Positions 16,123-23,985 of a stretch of DNA of 28,259 nucleotides are shown one piece after another (positions within the stretch are counted from its first letter, which is position 1; each line of letters starts with the position of its first letter). The stretch is from the IMG/VR virus record IMGVR_UViG_3300025052_000105, positions 1-28,259 of that record; one strand, given 5' to 3'. Below the pieces are notes generated by a model that was given only the letters and a program-made list of their open reading frames with translations, was not told where the DNA came from and searched no databases. Source of the stretch: a virus. The translations under genes and the position numbers were made by a program.

Positions 16123-16899
16123 TTACACCCTTTCTAACATTGGTCTAAGAGCAGCTAGACCATTAATTTCGTTGGGTTGTTTTCTATTGCCATATGCTCT
16201 TTCTCTGACACCTTCAACAACCTCATCCATTATTTCTGCACCTTCATCTGCATTACCATTACCAAGTGCAGCCATTGTATAACTATCAACTACATATTCA
16301 GAAGGACTAACAGCCAGTGTTCCTATCTCTTCTGATCCTTCTCTGATAGGCATATAAACATTATCTTCCATTCCATGCCCATCACCAGGAACTCTACCCA
16401 TGAACTCACCACCTGCTGCCATTCCAATCAATCCCCCATCAGCAGCAGTAGCCATTCTTGGATTAAATCCTAAAGCTCCTCCACCCATGTCTTGAAGAGA
16501 AGGAGCTTGCCTAGCCATTCTTTCTTGTTCATCCAGCCCCCTTTTTATTTCTGATCCTTTTGTAGCTTTCTCACCCAATACTGCTGCTGCAATTAGTCCC
16601 AATTTTTTTAATCCATCATTCAAAGAAGGAGGAGCTTCAGGTACTTGAGTACCAGCCGTAGAAGGAGGCATAGGACCAGCTTGAGGAGGAGCAGGTACAG
16701 GCATAGGACCAGCTTGAGGAGGAGGCATAGGACCGCCTCTAGGAGGTACTGGAGGACCACCTGTAGGACCAGCAGGTACAGGCATAGGAACAGGCGCTTG
16801 GCGTCCTCTTATAGCTTGCATAGCAGCCATAGGATTAGCTCTAGCATCATTCCTAAAATCCATAGCCTGACCAGTTCTTCCTATATCTTTAAGAGCCAT
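16123..16899 (-). CDS. Proline-rich structural protein with GGLIGMAAGG module
   Basis: A 258-residue protein. Residues about 36-92 are dense in proline, glycine and alanine, with repeats such as QAGPMPVPAPPQAGPMPP. The C-terminal part carries DGGLIGMAAGGEF followed by VPGDGHGMEDNV and then LAVSPSEYVVDSY with LGNGNADEGAEIMDE, a module I know from small structural genes of marine phages (glycine-rich hinge, then a 'SP/GEYVV' and 'LGNG-x-x-D-x-GA' block). Its function is unknown. The start overlaps the upstream small gene by 11 bases, and the stop is 2 bases before the next ATG. Confidence 0.65.
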   Translation of the reverse strand: MALKDIGRTGQAMDFRNDARANPMAAMQAIRGRQAPVPMPVPAGPTGGPPVPPRGGPMPPPQAGPMPVPAPPQAGPMPPSTAGTQVPEAPPSLNDGLKKLGLIAAAVLGEKATKGSEIKRGLDEQERMARQAPSLQDMGGGALGFNPRMATAADGGLIGMAAGGEFMGRVPGDGHGMEDNVYMPIREGSEEIGTLAVSPSEYVVDSYTMAALGNGNADEGAEIMDEVVEGVRERAYGNRKQPNEINGLAALRPMLERV

Positions 16900-17122
16900 A
16901 TTTATATCCTACCTGTCCCAATTGATTCGTTACAAAGTTACTCATATTCTCAAGATAGTCTATATTATTTTTATTGTTATAGTCTAACTTTAATTTCTTA
17001 AATTGATCTGGTATCTTTTGTTGCATAGAATACCGACTTTTATCAATCATCACTCCCCTATTTAAATTATTGAAATAAGTAGTATTATTAACCAAATCAA
17101 AATGCTCACCAATTTTAACCAT
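16889..17122 (-). CDS. Small unknown phage protein (77 aa)
   Basis: ATG at 17120-17122 is chosen because it forms TAATG with the stop of the upstream gene; the longer TTG frame to 17140 has no support. The product (MVKIGEHFDLVNN start, then YFNNLNRG and a Lys/Asn-rich middle) is 77 residues, basic and polar, without TM segments. I do not recognise it. Tight packing on both sides (1-base overlap before, 11-base overlap after) supports it as real. Confidence 0.6.
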   Translation of the reverse strand: MVKIGEHFDLVNNTTYFNNLNRGVMIDKSRYSMQQKIPDQFKKLKLDYNNKNNIDYLENMSNFVTNQLGQVGYKYGS

Positions 17123-17397
17123 TAATTTAAATTCTGCCAAGATGTTTCCGAACCCAAACTTACATATCCTTTAAACTTTCCTGAACTCGCAGAGTAAGCT
17201 ATATCTCCCTTGCGAGGTCTTTTAATACTTGTCACTGTCACTACCGTATAAATATTAGATGATGGTTTATTTAGATTTTGTTGTTCTCTGGAATCTAACT
17301 CTCTAACTAAAACTGATCCCCATCTTTGTATCTCTGTATAAACCGAATCAATATCTATATTTCTTAAAAACTCTGGCAAAGCAGGATATCTTGCCAT
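17122..17397 (-). CDS. Small phage structural-operon protein, unknown (91 aa)
   Basis: ATG at 17395-17397 is chosen because it makes a TAATG overlap with the stop of the gp10-like gene; the longer frame from 17448 lies inside that gene. The product begins MARYPALPEFLRNIDIDSVY and later reads RWGSVLVRELDSREQQ. This start, with a helix followed by a beta-rich end (IAYSASSGKFKGYVSLG), resembles a small phage protein seen beside gp10-like genes, possibly a tail or head completion factor. The function is unknown. Confidence 0.6.
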   Translation of the reverse strand: MARYPALPEFLRNIDIDSVYTEIQRWGSVLVRELDSREQQNLNKPSSNIYTVVTVTSIKRPRKGDIAYSASSGKFKGYVSLGSETSWQNLN

Positions 17398-19550
17398 TAC
17401 CTTCCCCCATCTCCCTGTAAGGCCAGACGGATAGATCCCCACCTCCAACTAGCATTATTAGAATCACAAGATACCCTTATCTTTGCTTGCCTTCCTCTAG
17501 CTCTAAAATCAACTTTCGTAGTATTACCGTAAATATCAAAATCTTTTGTTACTGCACTTACACTTTCAGGGAACTGCTTTGTTACAACATGAAGTTTAAT
17601 TTTACCTTGACTTAAATCAAAGTCAGGTATAATCCTATTCATGAACATAATAGCATTACCATCTTCAACATCAAAGTCAGCAGACTCTACAAAAGATATT
17701 AGTGTAGAACCATCTCCAGTAAAGACCTCTGCTGGTTCATTATTATAAAGATAGTTCCCAGTTGTAGATGCCCCTGTTGTTATAGTATTACCAAAGACTT
17801 CTCTATCCTTGAAGGTAGTATAGAAAGTATCTCCATATACCCAGTACCCTTCTTCAGGAGAAAATATAACATAACTATCACACTCTGTTGCACTATCAGA
17901 AACATACAACCATATAATTTCTTTAAACTCTGTATTAATTCCTGTATAAACCTTATCATAATAAGTTGTATTAAATCTATCAAAAACATACCTACGAACT
18001 GTACAATCAAGAACCTTTACCTGTCCTGTAAATGAATAGAAGTTATCATATCCCATCCAATATGTCACACCATTATAATCAATAGCTGCATGAGGACCAA
18101 CCAAACCACAGTTAGTTCCTGCCTGATCAAAGTGAAATGTAAAGGGAGGTCCAGCAAAAGCCATTAACCAAAGAGCATTATCAGTCCATATATTAATGGC
18201 ATTCTTTGATCTCTGCGCTCCTACAATTCTTGTACCGTCAGTTAGAACCACTTCACCAGATGTTGAACTCACAGAAGGAACCCAGTTAGAACGATCATCC
18301 TGATCAGACCATCGTACCAGCATAGGATTAAATGCTCCACTCACCGTAGCAGAAGCCTCATACTGATTTGCTCCCAGAGCTACCAAATGCCGGTCATTAG
18401 GTGATACAATAATACTAAGAACACTGACAGGAGAAGTTGTTACACTTGTTGCCCTTACCGGAGAAGTAGATGCAGCCGTATTAAAATAGAATATATTACT
18501 TCCTCTTCGATTTAAAACAATATCTGTTCCCCAGTTATCCAAAGACCATTGAGCAATATCCAAAGCAAGGTCTGTAGCATCTGCTGAAGCTGGAGTATCC
18601 CAGGCTCTACCTGATCCCCCTCCATCTGTTTGTTTATAAATCAAGGCAGTCATGTTTATATTACTTGTTACATCCTCACTTGCACTAGCATTAACTGCTG
18701 CACTTACAATTATCTGTGTACTGGCAACAGATACAACAGTAAACTCCGGTCCACCAGCAGCAGACTTAGTAAGATTAAGATTACCGCCAATTGTAGCAGC
18801 TACTGAATCTATAGACGTATTCTGAAATACTACAAAATCATTAGCCACAGCACCATGAGCGGAAGCACAAGAAACAGTAACCAGAGCATTCCCACTTGTT
18901 GCCGTTATCTTTGAAAGACCTACAGAAGTAGGATCAGCAGCATTATAAAGTGCTGCACCAAAACCCACTCCTTGCGTAGCAACTGAAGTACCAGTGGCAA
19001 TATAGTAATTAAAGGAAGCTGCACCAGATGTTGAAGAAGTTGCAGCAGCAGTATTAGTTACTGATATAGTATAGGAGTTACTATCTATAACAGATGTAAC
19101 AGCATAGACATTATTATTTAAAACAATGTTTGATCCTATTGTTGTACCAGCAGAAGTAAATAAAACATAATCGCCAACTGCCCTTCCATGAGAACCATCC
19201 GAACAACAAACTCTTGTTGATCCCACACTTGTTCCAAAGCAACTTGTTATGGTTACAATAGTTGTAACAGGAGTAATATCTGTTAGTCTGTCTTGATCAT
19301 GTACATAGACTTTATCTGGTGTTGCAAAGATAGCACGTTTCTTATTATCCACGCCCTTCCAGGCAAGTAGATCTCTAGCTGAACCATCAAAAGCGGTAGA
19401 TACTTTGGTAGTATATCCTCGCATATTCTCTGGACGGCCAGCACGAAACCTGACACGATTACCATCGTACCATTTTCCCTCTTCAGCATACTGGGTTGTC
19501 TCTCTATTAAACCCTTGCTGAAGATCAATCTTTGCTAACTTAGATGTCAT
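17397..19550 (-). CDS. P22 gp10-like tail/DNA stabilisation protein
   Basis: A 717-residue protein. The N-terminus LQQGFNRETTQYAEEGKW, then GNRVRFRAGRPENMRGYT is the hallmark start of a widespread phage family related to P22 gp10, which closes the portal and holds packaged DNA in place. The middle (about 120-310) is a Ser/Thr-rich stretch of beta-sandwich-like repeats (TITSCFGTSVGSTRV, SYTISVTNTAA, ITATSGNALVTVS), and the last third reads like a beta-propeller (YWMGYDNFYSFTGQ, WLYVSDSATECDSYVIF). The inserted repeats make it longer than P22 gp10 and may be a surface decoration. The assignment is strong for the ends and weaker for the middle. Confidence 0.7.
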   Translation of the reverse strand: MTSKLAKIDLQQGFNRETTQYAEEGKWYDGNRVRFRAGRPENMRGYTTKVSTAFDGSARDLLAWKGVDNKKRAIFATPDKVYVHDQDRLTDITPVTTIVTITSCFGTSVGSTRVCCSDGSHGRAVGDYVLFTSAGTTIGSNIVLNNNVYAVTSVIDSNSYTISVTNTAAATSSTSGAASFNYYIATGTSVATQGVGFGAALYNAADPTSVGLSKITATSGNALVTVSCASAHGAVANDFVVFQNTSIDSVAATIGGNLNLTKSAAGGPEFTVVSVASTQIIVSAAVNASASEDVTSNINMTALIYKQTDGGGSGRAWDTPASADATDLALDIAQWSLDNWGTDIVLNRRGSNIFYFNTAASTSPVRATSVTTSPVSVLSIIVSPNDRHLVALGANQYEASATVSGAFNPMLVRWSDQDDRSNWVPSVSSTSGEVVLTDGTRIVGAQRSKNAINIWTDNALWLMAFAGPPFTFHFDQAGTNCGLVGPHAAIDYNGVTYWMGYDNFYSFTGQVKVLDCTVRRYVFDRFNTTYYDKVYTGINTEFKEIIWLYVSDSATECDSYVIFSPEEGYWVYGDTFYTTFKDREVFGNTITTGASTTGNYLYNNEPAEVFTGDGSTLISFVESADFDVEDGNAIMFMNRIIPDFDLSQGKIKLHVVTKQFPESVSAVTKDFDIYGNTTKVDFRARGRQAKIRVSCDSNNASWRWGSIRLALQGDGGR

Positions 19551-19556
19551 TATTTA

Positions 19557-20489
19557 TTATCTCTTAAAGTCTTTCAACATTACAGCATCAACTACTGAAC
19601 CACTTCTTGCACTGTAAACTAGTATATCTACTGCTCCAACAGATGTGGTAGCAGAAGGTACTGATCCTTTTGGAAATTTATAAACCGCATTAAAACTTAT
19701 TGTTCTACTACCAGTATCATCTTGAATAAAATATATTTCTCCTGTCTGTCCTGCTGTTGCATTTGCAGGTGCTTTCAGAGTTCTATTTGCTCCTAGCGTT
19801 ACAACAAAATTATTTCCCACAGCAAAGTTAACAGTAATACAAGCACTAACTGATGTTAAAACTGTAATAGGATTATAAGCTCTGGCATTCGTACCTACTA
19901 CAATTCCTCCTGGTGTAGAAGCTGAGACACCTACAAAATGTTTATCGGCTGTAATAGTACTTGATACAGCAGCCTGTACATATCTAAGATCGGCCAGAGA
20001 TGTATCAGGAACATTTGTAGCACATACACCCACATCCCTATTAACAATATCCGTAAACCCAAGACCAGTAGCATTAAGTGTCATGACAGTTGCACCATCA
20101 GTAAAGTAGACACCATGAGACCCAGCAGGAATTGTTACTCCAGTATTTCCCGTAACCCGTAACATAAAGGTTCCTGAAGATGTGGAAGTCGAAACAGAAC
20201 TTCTAACTATATAGGCTTTAGGAACATTAGGAATAACAGCAAAGATAGATGTATGGCTCTCTCCAACACTTCCTGTAAAATGGAGCATGGAAGAACGAGA
20301 CTGATCTCCACTCCCCTGATTTTCAGTAAGGGCTACGGTAGCTGCACTTCCAACAGATACAGCGGTATAACCTGCCACAGCATTATCAACAAGATTCAAG
20401 ACACCATTCAATACTTCTCCCCAGGTATTGGGATTTTCTCCATCTCCTTGTTTGGTAAATCTTAGACTTGATGTATATGTACTCGCCAT
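19557..20489 (-). CDS. Tail fibre-like protein with shared C-terminal domain
   Basis: A 310-residue protein. N-terminal GDGENPNTWGEVLNGVLNLV resembles the start of many phage fibre proteins ('N-T-W-G-x-x-L-N'). The middle is Ser/Thr/Val-rich beta structure. The C-terminus (about 225-310), with VVTLGANRTLKAPANATAGQ, IYFIQDD and YKFPKGSVPS, matches the C-terminus of the repeat fibre at 23985-26591 (RPTNCRVGQTGSVFFIQ, CWKFPAGTDPT), so the two share a domain, likely a fibre tip or trimerisation cap. The start lies right after the secreted gene stop, with GGAG about 13 bases upstream. Confidence 0.68.
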   Translation of the reverse strand: MASTYTSSLRFTKQGDGENPNTWGEVLNGVLNLVDNAVAGYTAVSVGSAATVALTENQGSGDQSRSSMLHFTGSVGESHTSIFAVIPNVPKAYIVRSSVSTSTSSGTFMLRVTGNTGVTIPAGSHGVYFTDGATVMTLNATGLGFTDIVNRDVGVCATNVPDTSLADLRYVQAAVSSTITADKHFVGVSASTPGGIVVGTNARAYNPITVLTSVSACITVNFAVGNNFVVTLGANRTLKAPANATAGQTGEIYFIQDDTGSRTISFNAVYKFPKGSVPSATTSVGAVDILVYSARSGSVVDAVMLKDFKR

Positions 20490-20834
20490 TTATTTTACTC
20501 CAGCTTTAAAATATTTAATATTTTTTTTATTATTCGTAAGTATTCCAGGACTTCCACCATTCTGTATGCAAGACATTCCTCCAGAATTTTCTATAATAAT
20601 TGAATAACCATCATCTTTACCTATAAAAAGTTTTACTATATGTGAGTCATCTATAAAACCAGTAAATTTTAAATTTTCTTTTGGGAAGACTTTACTAAAA
20701 TTTTCTGTTGCTCCACAATATACAGCAGTAACTATATTAAATTGTGTTATCTGTAATCCTTTTCCATCCTCTTGAGAAAAAGCATAAAAGGGAATTAACA
20801 AAAGAAACATACTTAAAAATATAATTTTTTTCAT
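20490..20834 (-). CDS. Secreted/periplasmic phage protein, unknown
   Basis: A 114-residue protein starting MKKIIFLSMFLLLIPFYAFSQ: two lysines, a hydrophobic core and AFS before QE, a standard Sec signal peptide with likely cleavage near residue 20 or 21. The mature part has two cysteines (VYCGATENF and GMSCIQNGG) that could form a disulfide in the periplasm, plus a Gly/Asn-rich end. It lies among tail genes but is not virion-like. Phage-made secreted proteins of this plan can act in superinfection exclusion or envelope change. I do not recognise the family with certainty. Confidence 0.7.
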   Translation of the reverse strand: MKKIIFLSMFLLLIPFYAFSQEDGKGLQITQFNIVTAVYCGATENFSKVFPKENLKFTGFIDDSHIVKLFIGKDDGYSIIIENSGGMSCIQNGGSPGILTNNKKNIKYFKAGVK

Positions 20835-20839
20835 AACAA

Positions 20840-21373
20840 TTAACTTTCTAATTCGGGCCAGTCATAAAGTATGCCTGACTTTACTATTTTTCCTTCGTCA
20901 TCTTCTTTGTGAGTTACCCAAAGTTTTGCTATATCTTCTATACTAGAAGAAGCATCTATAGCATTCTCCATTTCAGTAGCCTTGGTACGAATAGCATCCC
21001 TCCATGTTTTAATATTAGCAGGAACTTCCTTGTCTATATCAGCCTTTCTAATAACAACCCAATCGGTCTGGGCGAGAAATGACCCTTGCTGTTTTTTTAC
21101 CACATTCTTTAAAGTAGATTTAAGGCCAAGAACCTTACTCTCTCCAGATCCAGAGTCATCTAGGCTCTTTGCTTTGGAGGTGATCTTACCATCACTATTC
21201 ATAGACCAATTATATAATCTAGAGTCAGGTGGAGTTTCAGGAATTATTTCTGTAATACCCATATTAGCTTTATAGTCAGCAGACCAGATATTCCAATTAC
21301 CAGGATGTAGTACTCCATTATCATCTCTCCAAGATTTTCCCGGTCTTATACTTCTGCCATTATATCTCCACAT
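20840..21373 (-). CDS. Tail assembly/chaperone-like protein
   Basis: A 177-residue protein. N-terminal MWRYNGRSIRPGKSWRDDNG and C-terminal part with GSFLAQTDWVVIRKADIDKE followed by IKTWRDAIRTKATEME match the 'L-A-Q-T-D-W-x-V-I-R-K' and 'W/Y-R-x-x-I/V-R' segments typical of phage tail fibre assembly proteins (DUF4376/XkdW-like). It lies immediately downstream of the fibre genes, as expected for a fibre chaperone. TGGAGA upstream gives a good ribosome site. The exact family is uncertain. Confidence 0.6.
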   Translation of the reverse strand: MWRYNGRSIRPGKSWRDDNGVLHPGNWNIWSADYKANMGITEIIPETPPDSRLYNWSMNSDGKITSKAKSLDDSGSGESKVLGLKSTLKNVVKKQQGSFLAQTDWVVIRKADIDKEVPANIKTWRDAIRTKATEMENAIDASSSIEDIAKLWVTHKEDDEGKIVKSGILYDWPELES

Positions 21374-21387
21374 ATCTTAATTCTCCA

Positions 21388-23985
21388 TTATCTTGCTGTA
21401 GCTGGTGCCACGCCACCACCAAATGTACCACCATGACCACCAAATGGATTTTCTGCCCAAGCCATTACAGAATACGTTACTCCATCATCATTCACACTTC
21501 CAGATGTTTGCCGAATTTTAAACCCATTACTTAATATATCCATATCTGTTTGATCAGCCTGATGAACAGTAGAACCCCATATAGTAGCCTGTGTGGAAGC
21601 AAGGTTATATTTATCTACGGTTATATCTATTTGCTTTAAAGAACTAGCACTATTCTGTGTAACCCATATTACGGAAGGTTTAAAATCTGTTATTATTAAA
21701 GGACCATCAGCATCACCATTTCCAATATAGGTTGTTTGTACAGAAAACCCTTCTACAGAATGAAATGCAATAAATTGAAAAGTTTCTCCATCAACTGAAT
21801 TACTTGTTCCTGCCGTAAAAACAGCATCAGTTGGAGCAGTATTATACCACCAATTTGCACTTGTTGATGGAGTAGTTCCTGGTTGATAGAAAGCCTTTGT
21901 CCATCCCAGCCCATTTGTCATACTATAGACATTCCATTCCGTTCCTTGTGTAAGATTAGCCAGAATTATCCATTCAGGAGCCGAATCAAGACCATGCCCA
22001 ACAGTTACAGCAGAACCATTTCCAGTATAAGTACCTAACGAAATCCCAGCATCGGTGTTTGCCGAAACTGTTGATGCTACTGTTGCCCCCGCACTAGTTG
22101 AAAATGTTAAAGCAACGTCATTACTCAATGATTGAGAGGAAGATAAGACAAGATTATTTTGGTCTGATAAAGATGCAACCGTAACAGTTCCACTAATCCC
22201 CGTACCCGCAACATACATTCCTGCCACGATTGTGCCTGAATTACCATCCACCACTAAAGTGGTTGTGCTGCTTATAGCCCCATTTACATTAGCGGTTGCT
22301 ACAGAATGTGCAGACCCTGTCGTTCCATCTGTATAACCAACCCATGAACTAAACTTTTCACTACTATCGTTCCAACCATTAGCACCTGAACCTAATGTAA
22401 ACGCATTAGAATCTCCCAATGATGTTACTGAATTAGCATTCGTGTTCTCACCATCATACGCACCGGCTGTTACATATTTAGTAGCAGTACGAATAATATT
22501 ATGTATATAAGGATAATCTGCGGCATCACGGTTCTTGATAAAGACAATATCACTTGAGGTAAGATCAGAATTACCAGTTAAAGTTTCGGTATGGGCAGAA
22601 CCAGTACCAGTATAGGCATGAGGCTGAACATGAACAGAACCATCAACAATCGTCGGAACGGCAAGATTGGTTGTACAAATATCAATGTGATCTGTACTTG
22701 GTGTTTTCGTGTATGAAGCCTGACCAAAGTTGAGTGTAACTGTTCTACTGCTGTTGCCATATAATCCAATACAAGGAATAAATCCATGTGTGTTAGAGAT
22801 ACCAGTTGATGTTGTTTCAACGCTCCCACCATTTTTGTACCATTTTATGGTCTGTGCGGAGTAATCTAGCTCACAGGTAATGACATCGCCACCAGTCCAC
22901 GTTGCCCCCTGAGAGGTAGTACTGACATTCAAATCATATCGTTCCTGATTATCAGACCAAACGTGACTCTTGGCGGCTGGCGTACCGGAACGTGCATCAT
23001 CCTGCGTGTACGGATGATCATCACGAAGAAATCCAATATAGGCATGACTGGCTAAAGTTCCTGTCCAGGTTGCTTCAAAAATCCATTTCCCAGACGTAAT
23101 CATTTGCGACCCACGATACAAAAGCCAAGAGGTGGTGACTGGAAGGGCATACAGATTCCCATCACCCAAGCCAAAACTAGATCCAGCAGGTGTAAGCCCG
23201 ATTGAGGAGAGGGTGGAATAATTATTCGTTGGCGTATCTGTCATCTGATCAGCAGTAGCTAATCCATCGGAATCAGTAAAATCATTATTCTTTCCAGAAA
23301 CATCGTTACCAAAATCACTATCAACTGCAAAGTCCAGCCAAACCCCGTTATCCCCAAAAGTCGCTGAAGAAGCATCCTTGGGTCGCCAAACCCCGTTGCT
23401 ATCAAATTCTGCGCTGTAAGGTGTTGAACTACTGTTACCATCACAATACAAGAAATTAGAAATGTACCCATCATAATAAGCCGCTGGTGAGTTGTTTGAT
23501 CCTATATTAAAATTTGTAGCAGTTCCTAAGCCCATAGCTTGGTTTTGACTAGGATAGGTCGCAGTATCAAAAGCCGTTACTGCAACACCATTTATTAATA
23601 ATCCCATAGAACTGGCACTTGGGGTTGATGGTGTAGTATCCAGATGTAGCGTAAGATGATACCAAGCATGAGGGTCTCTAAAGACCTGAGTAGTATGTAG
23701 TCTGAATAAGTAGCTACTTGTAAAATAGAAAATATTTAATTTATCATCTGCACCAAACGCTATCTGAAATGAATTGCTTTCGACTGAAAATATATATCTT
23801 TCTGTTGCCAAAAGACCACGCTTAAACCAGAACTCAATCTGTGAAATTTTATCACTTGTTCCTGCACCAAGATAGGTCTTGGATAAGGTAGCACTGTCAT
23901 CATCATTGAACCGGCATGAATAATCAACTTCATAGCCACCTGCTGAGATTGACGCTGCTCCCATTAATAAATTATTACTAAACAT
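21388..23985 (-). CDS. Tail fibre/adhesin with LamG-like and SPRY-like domains
   Basis: An 865-residue protein. It opens MFSNNLLMGAASISAGGYEV and CRFNDDDSATLSKTY, a common start of marine phage adhesins. Residues about 25-185 look like a concanavalin A/LamG jelly roll (EFWFKRGL, WYHLTLHLDTT, GLLINGVAV, DGYISNFLYCDG). Residues about 290-425 look like SPRY/B30.2 (SGKWIFEATW, YIGFLRD, VITCELDYSAQTIKWYKNG, VTLNFGQ). Residues about 569-634 are an apparent inserted module, and the C-terminus (from about 645, with YSVMAWAENPFGG) matches a DUF7483-like end. It probably binds host surface sugars. The start overlaps the upstream fibre stop as TAATG. Confidence 0.78.
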   Translation of the reverse strand: MFSNNLLMGAASISAGGYEVDYSCRFNDDDSATLSKTYLGAGTSDKISQIEFWFKRGLLATERYIFSVESNSFQIAFGADDKLNIFYFTSSYLFRLHTTQVFRDPHAWYHLTLHLDTTPSTPSASSMGLLINGVAVTAFDTATYPSQNQAMGLGTATNFNIGSNNSPAAYYDGYISNFLYCDGNSSSTPYSAEFDSNGVWRPKDASSATFGDNGVWLDFAVDSDFGNDVSGKNNDFTDSDGLATADQMTDTPTNNYSTLSSIGLTPAGSSFGLGDGNLYALPVTTSWLLYRGSQMITSGKWIFEATWTGTLASHAYIGFLRDDHPYTQDDARSGTPAAKSHVWSDNQERYDLNVSTTSQGATWTGGDVITCELDYSAQTIKWYKNGGSVETTSTGISNTHGFIPCIGLYGNSSRTVTLNFGQASYTKTPSTDHIDICTTNLAVPTIVDGSVHVQPHAYTGTGSAHTETLTGNSDLTSSDIVFIKNRDAADYPYIHNIIRTATKYVTAGAYDGENTNANSVTSLGDSNAFTLGSGANGWNDSSEKFSSWVGYTDGTTGSAHSVATANVNGAISSTTTLVVDGNSGTIVAGMYVAGTGISGTVTVASLSDQNNLVLSSSQSLSNDVALTFSTSAGATVASTVSANTDAGISLGTYTGNGSAVTVGHGLDSAPEWIILANLTQGTEWNVYSMTNGLGWTKAFYQPGTTPSTSANWWYNTAPTDAVFTAGTSNSVDGETFQFIAFHSVEGFSVQTTYIGNGDADGPLIITDFKPSVIWVTQNSASSLKQIDITVDKYNLASTQATIWGSTVHQADQTDMDILSNGFKIRQTSGSVNDDGVTYSVMAWAENPFGGHGGTFGGGVAPATAR

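Noticed and set aside
16645-17001. Arg/Ser-rich frame on the plus strand
   Set aside because: It is the antisense of the proline-rich tract, with no ribosome site or recognisable domain.
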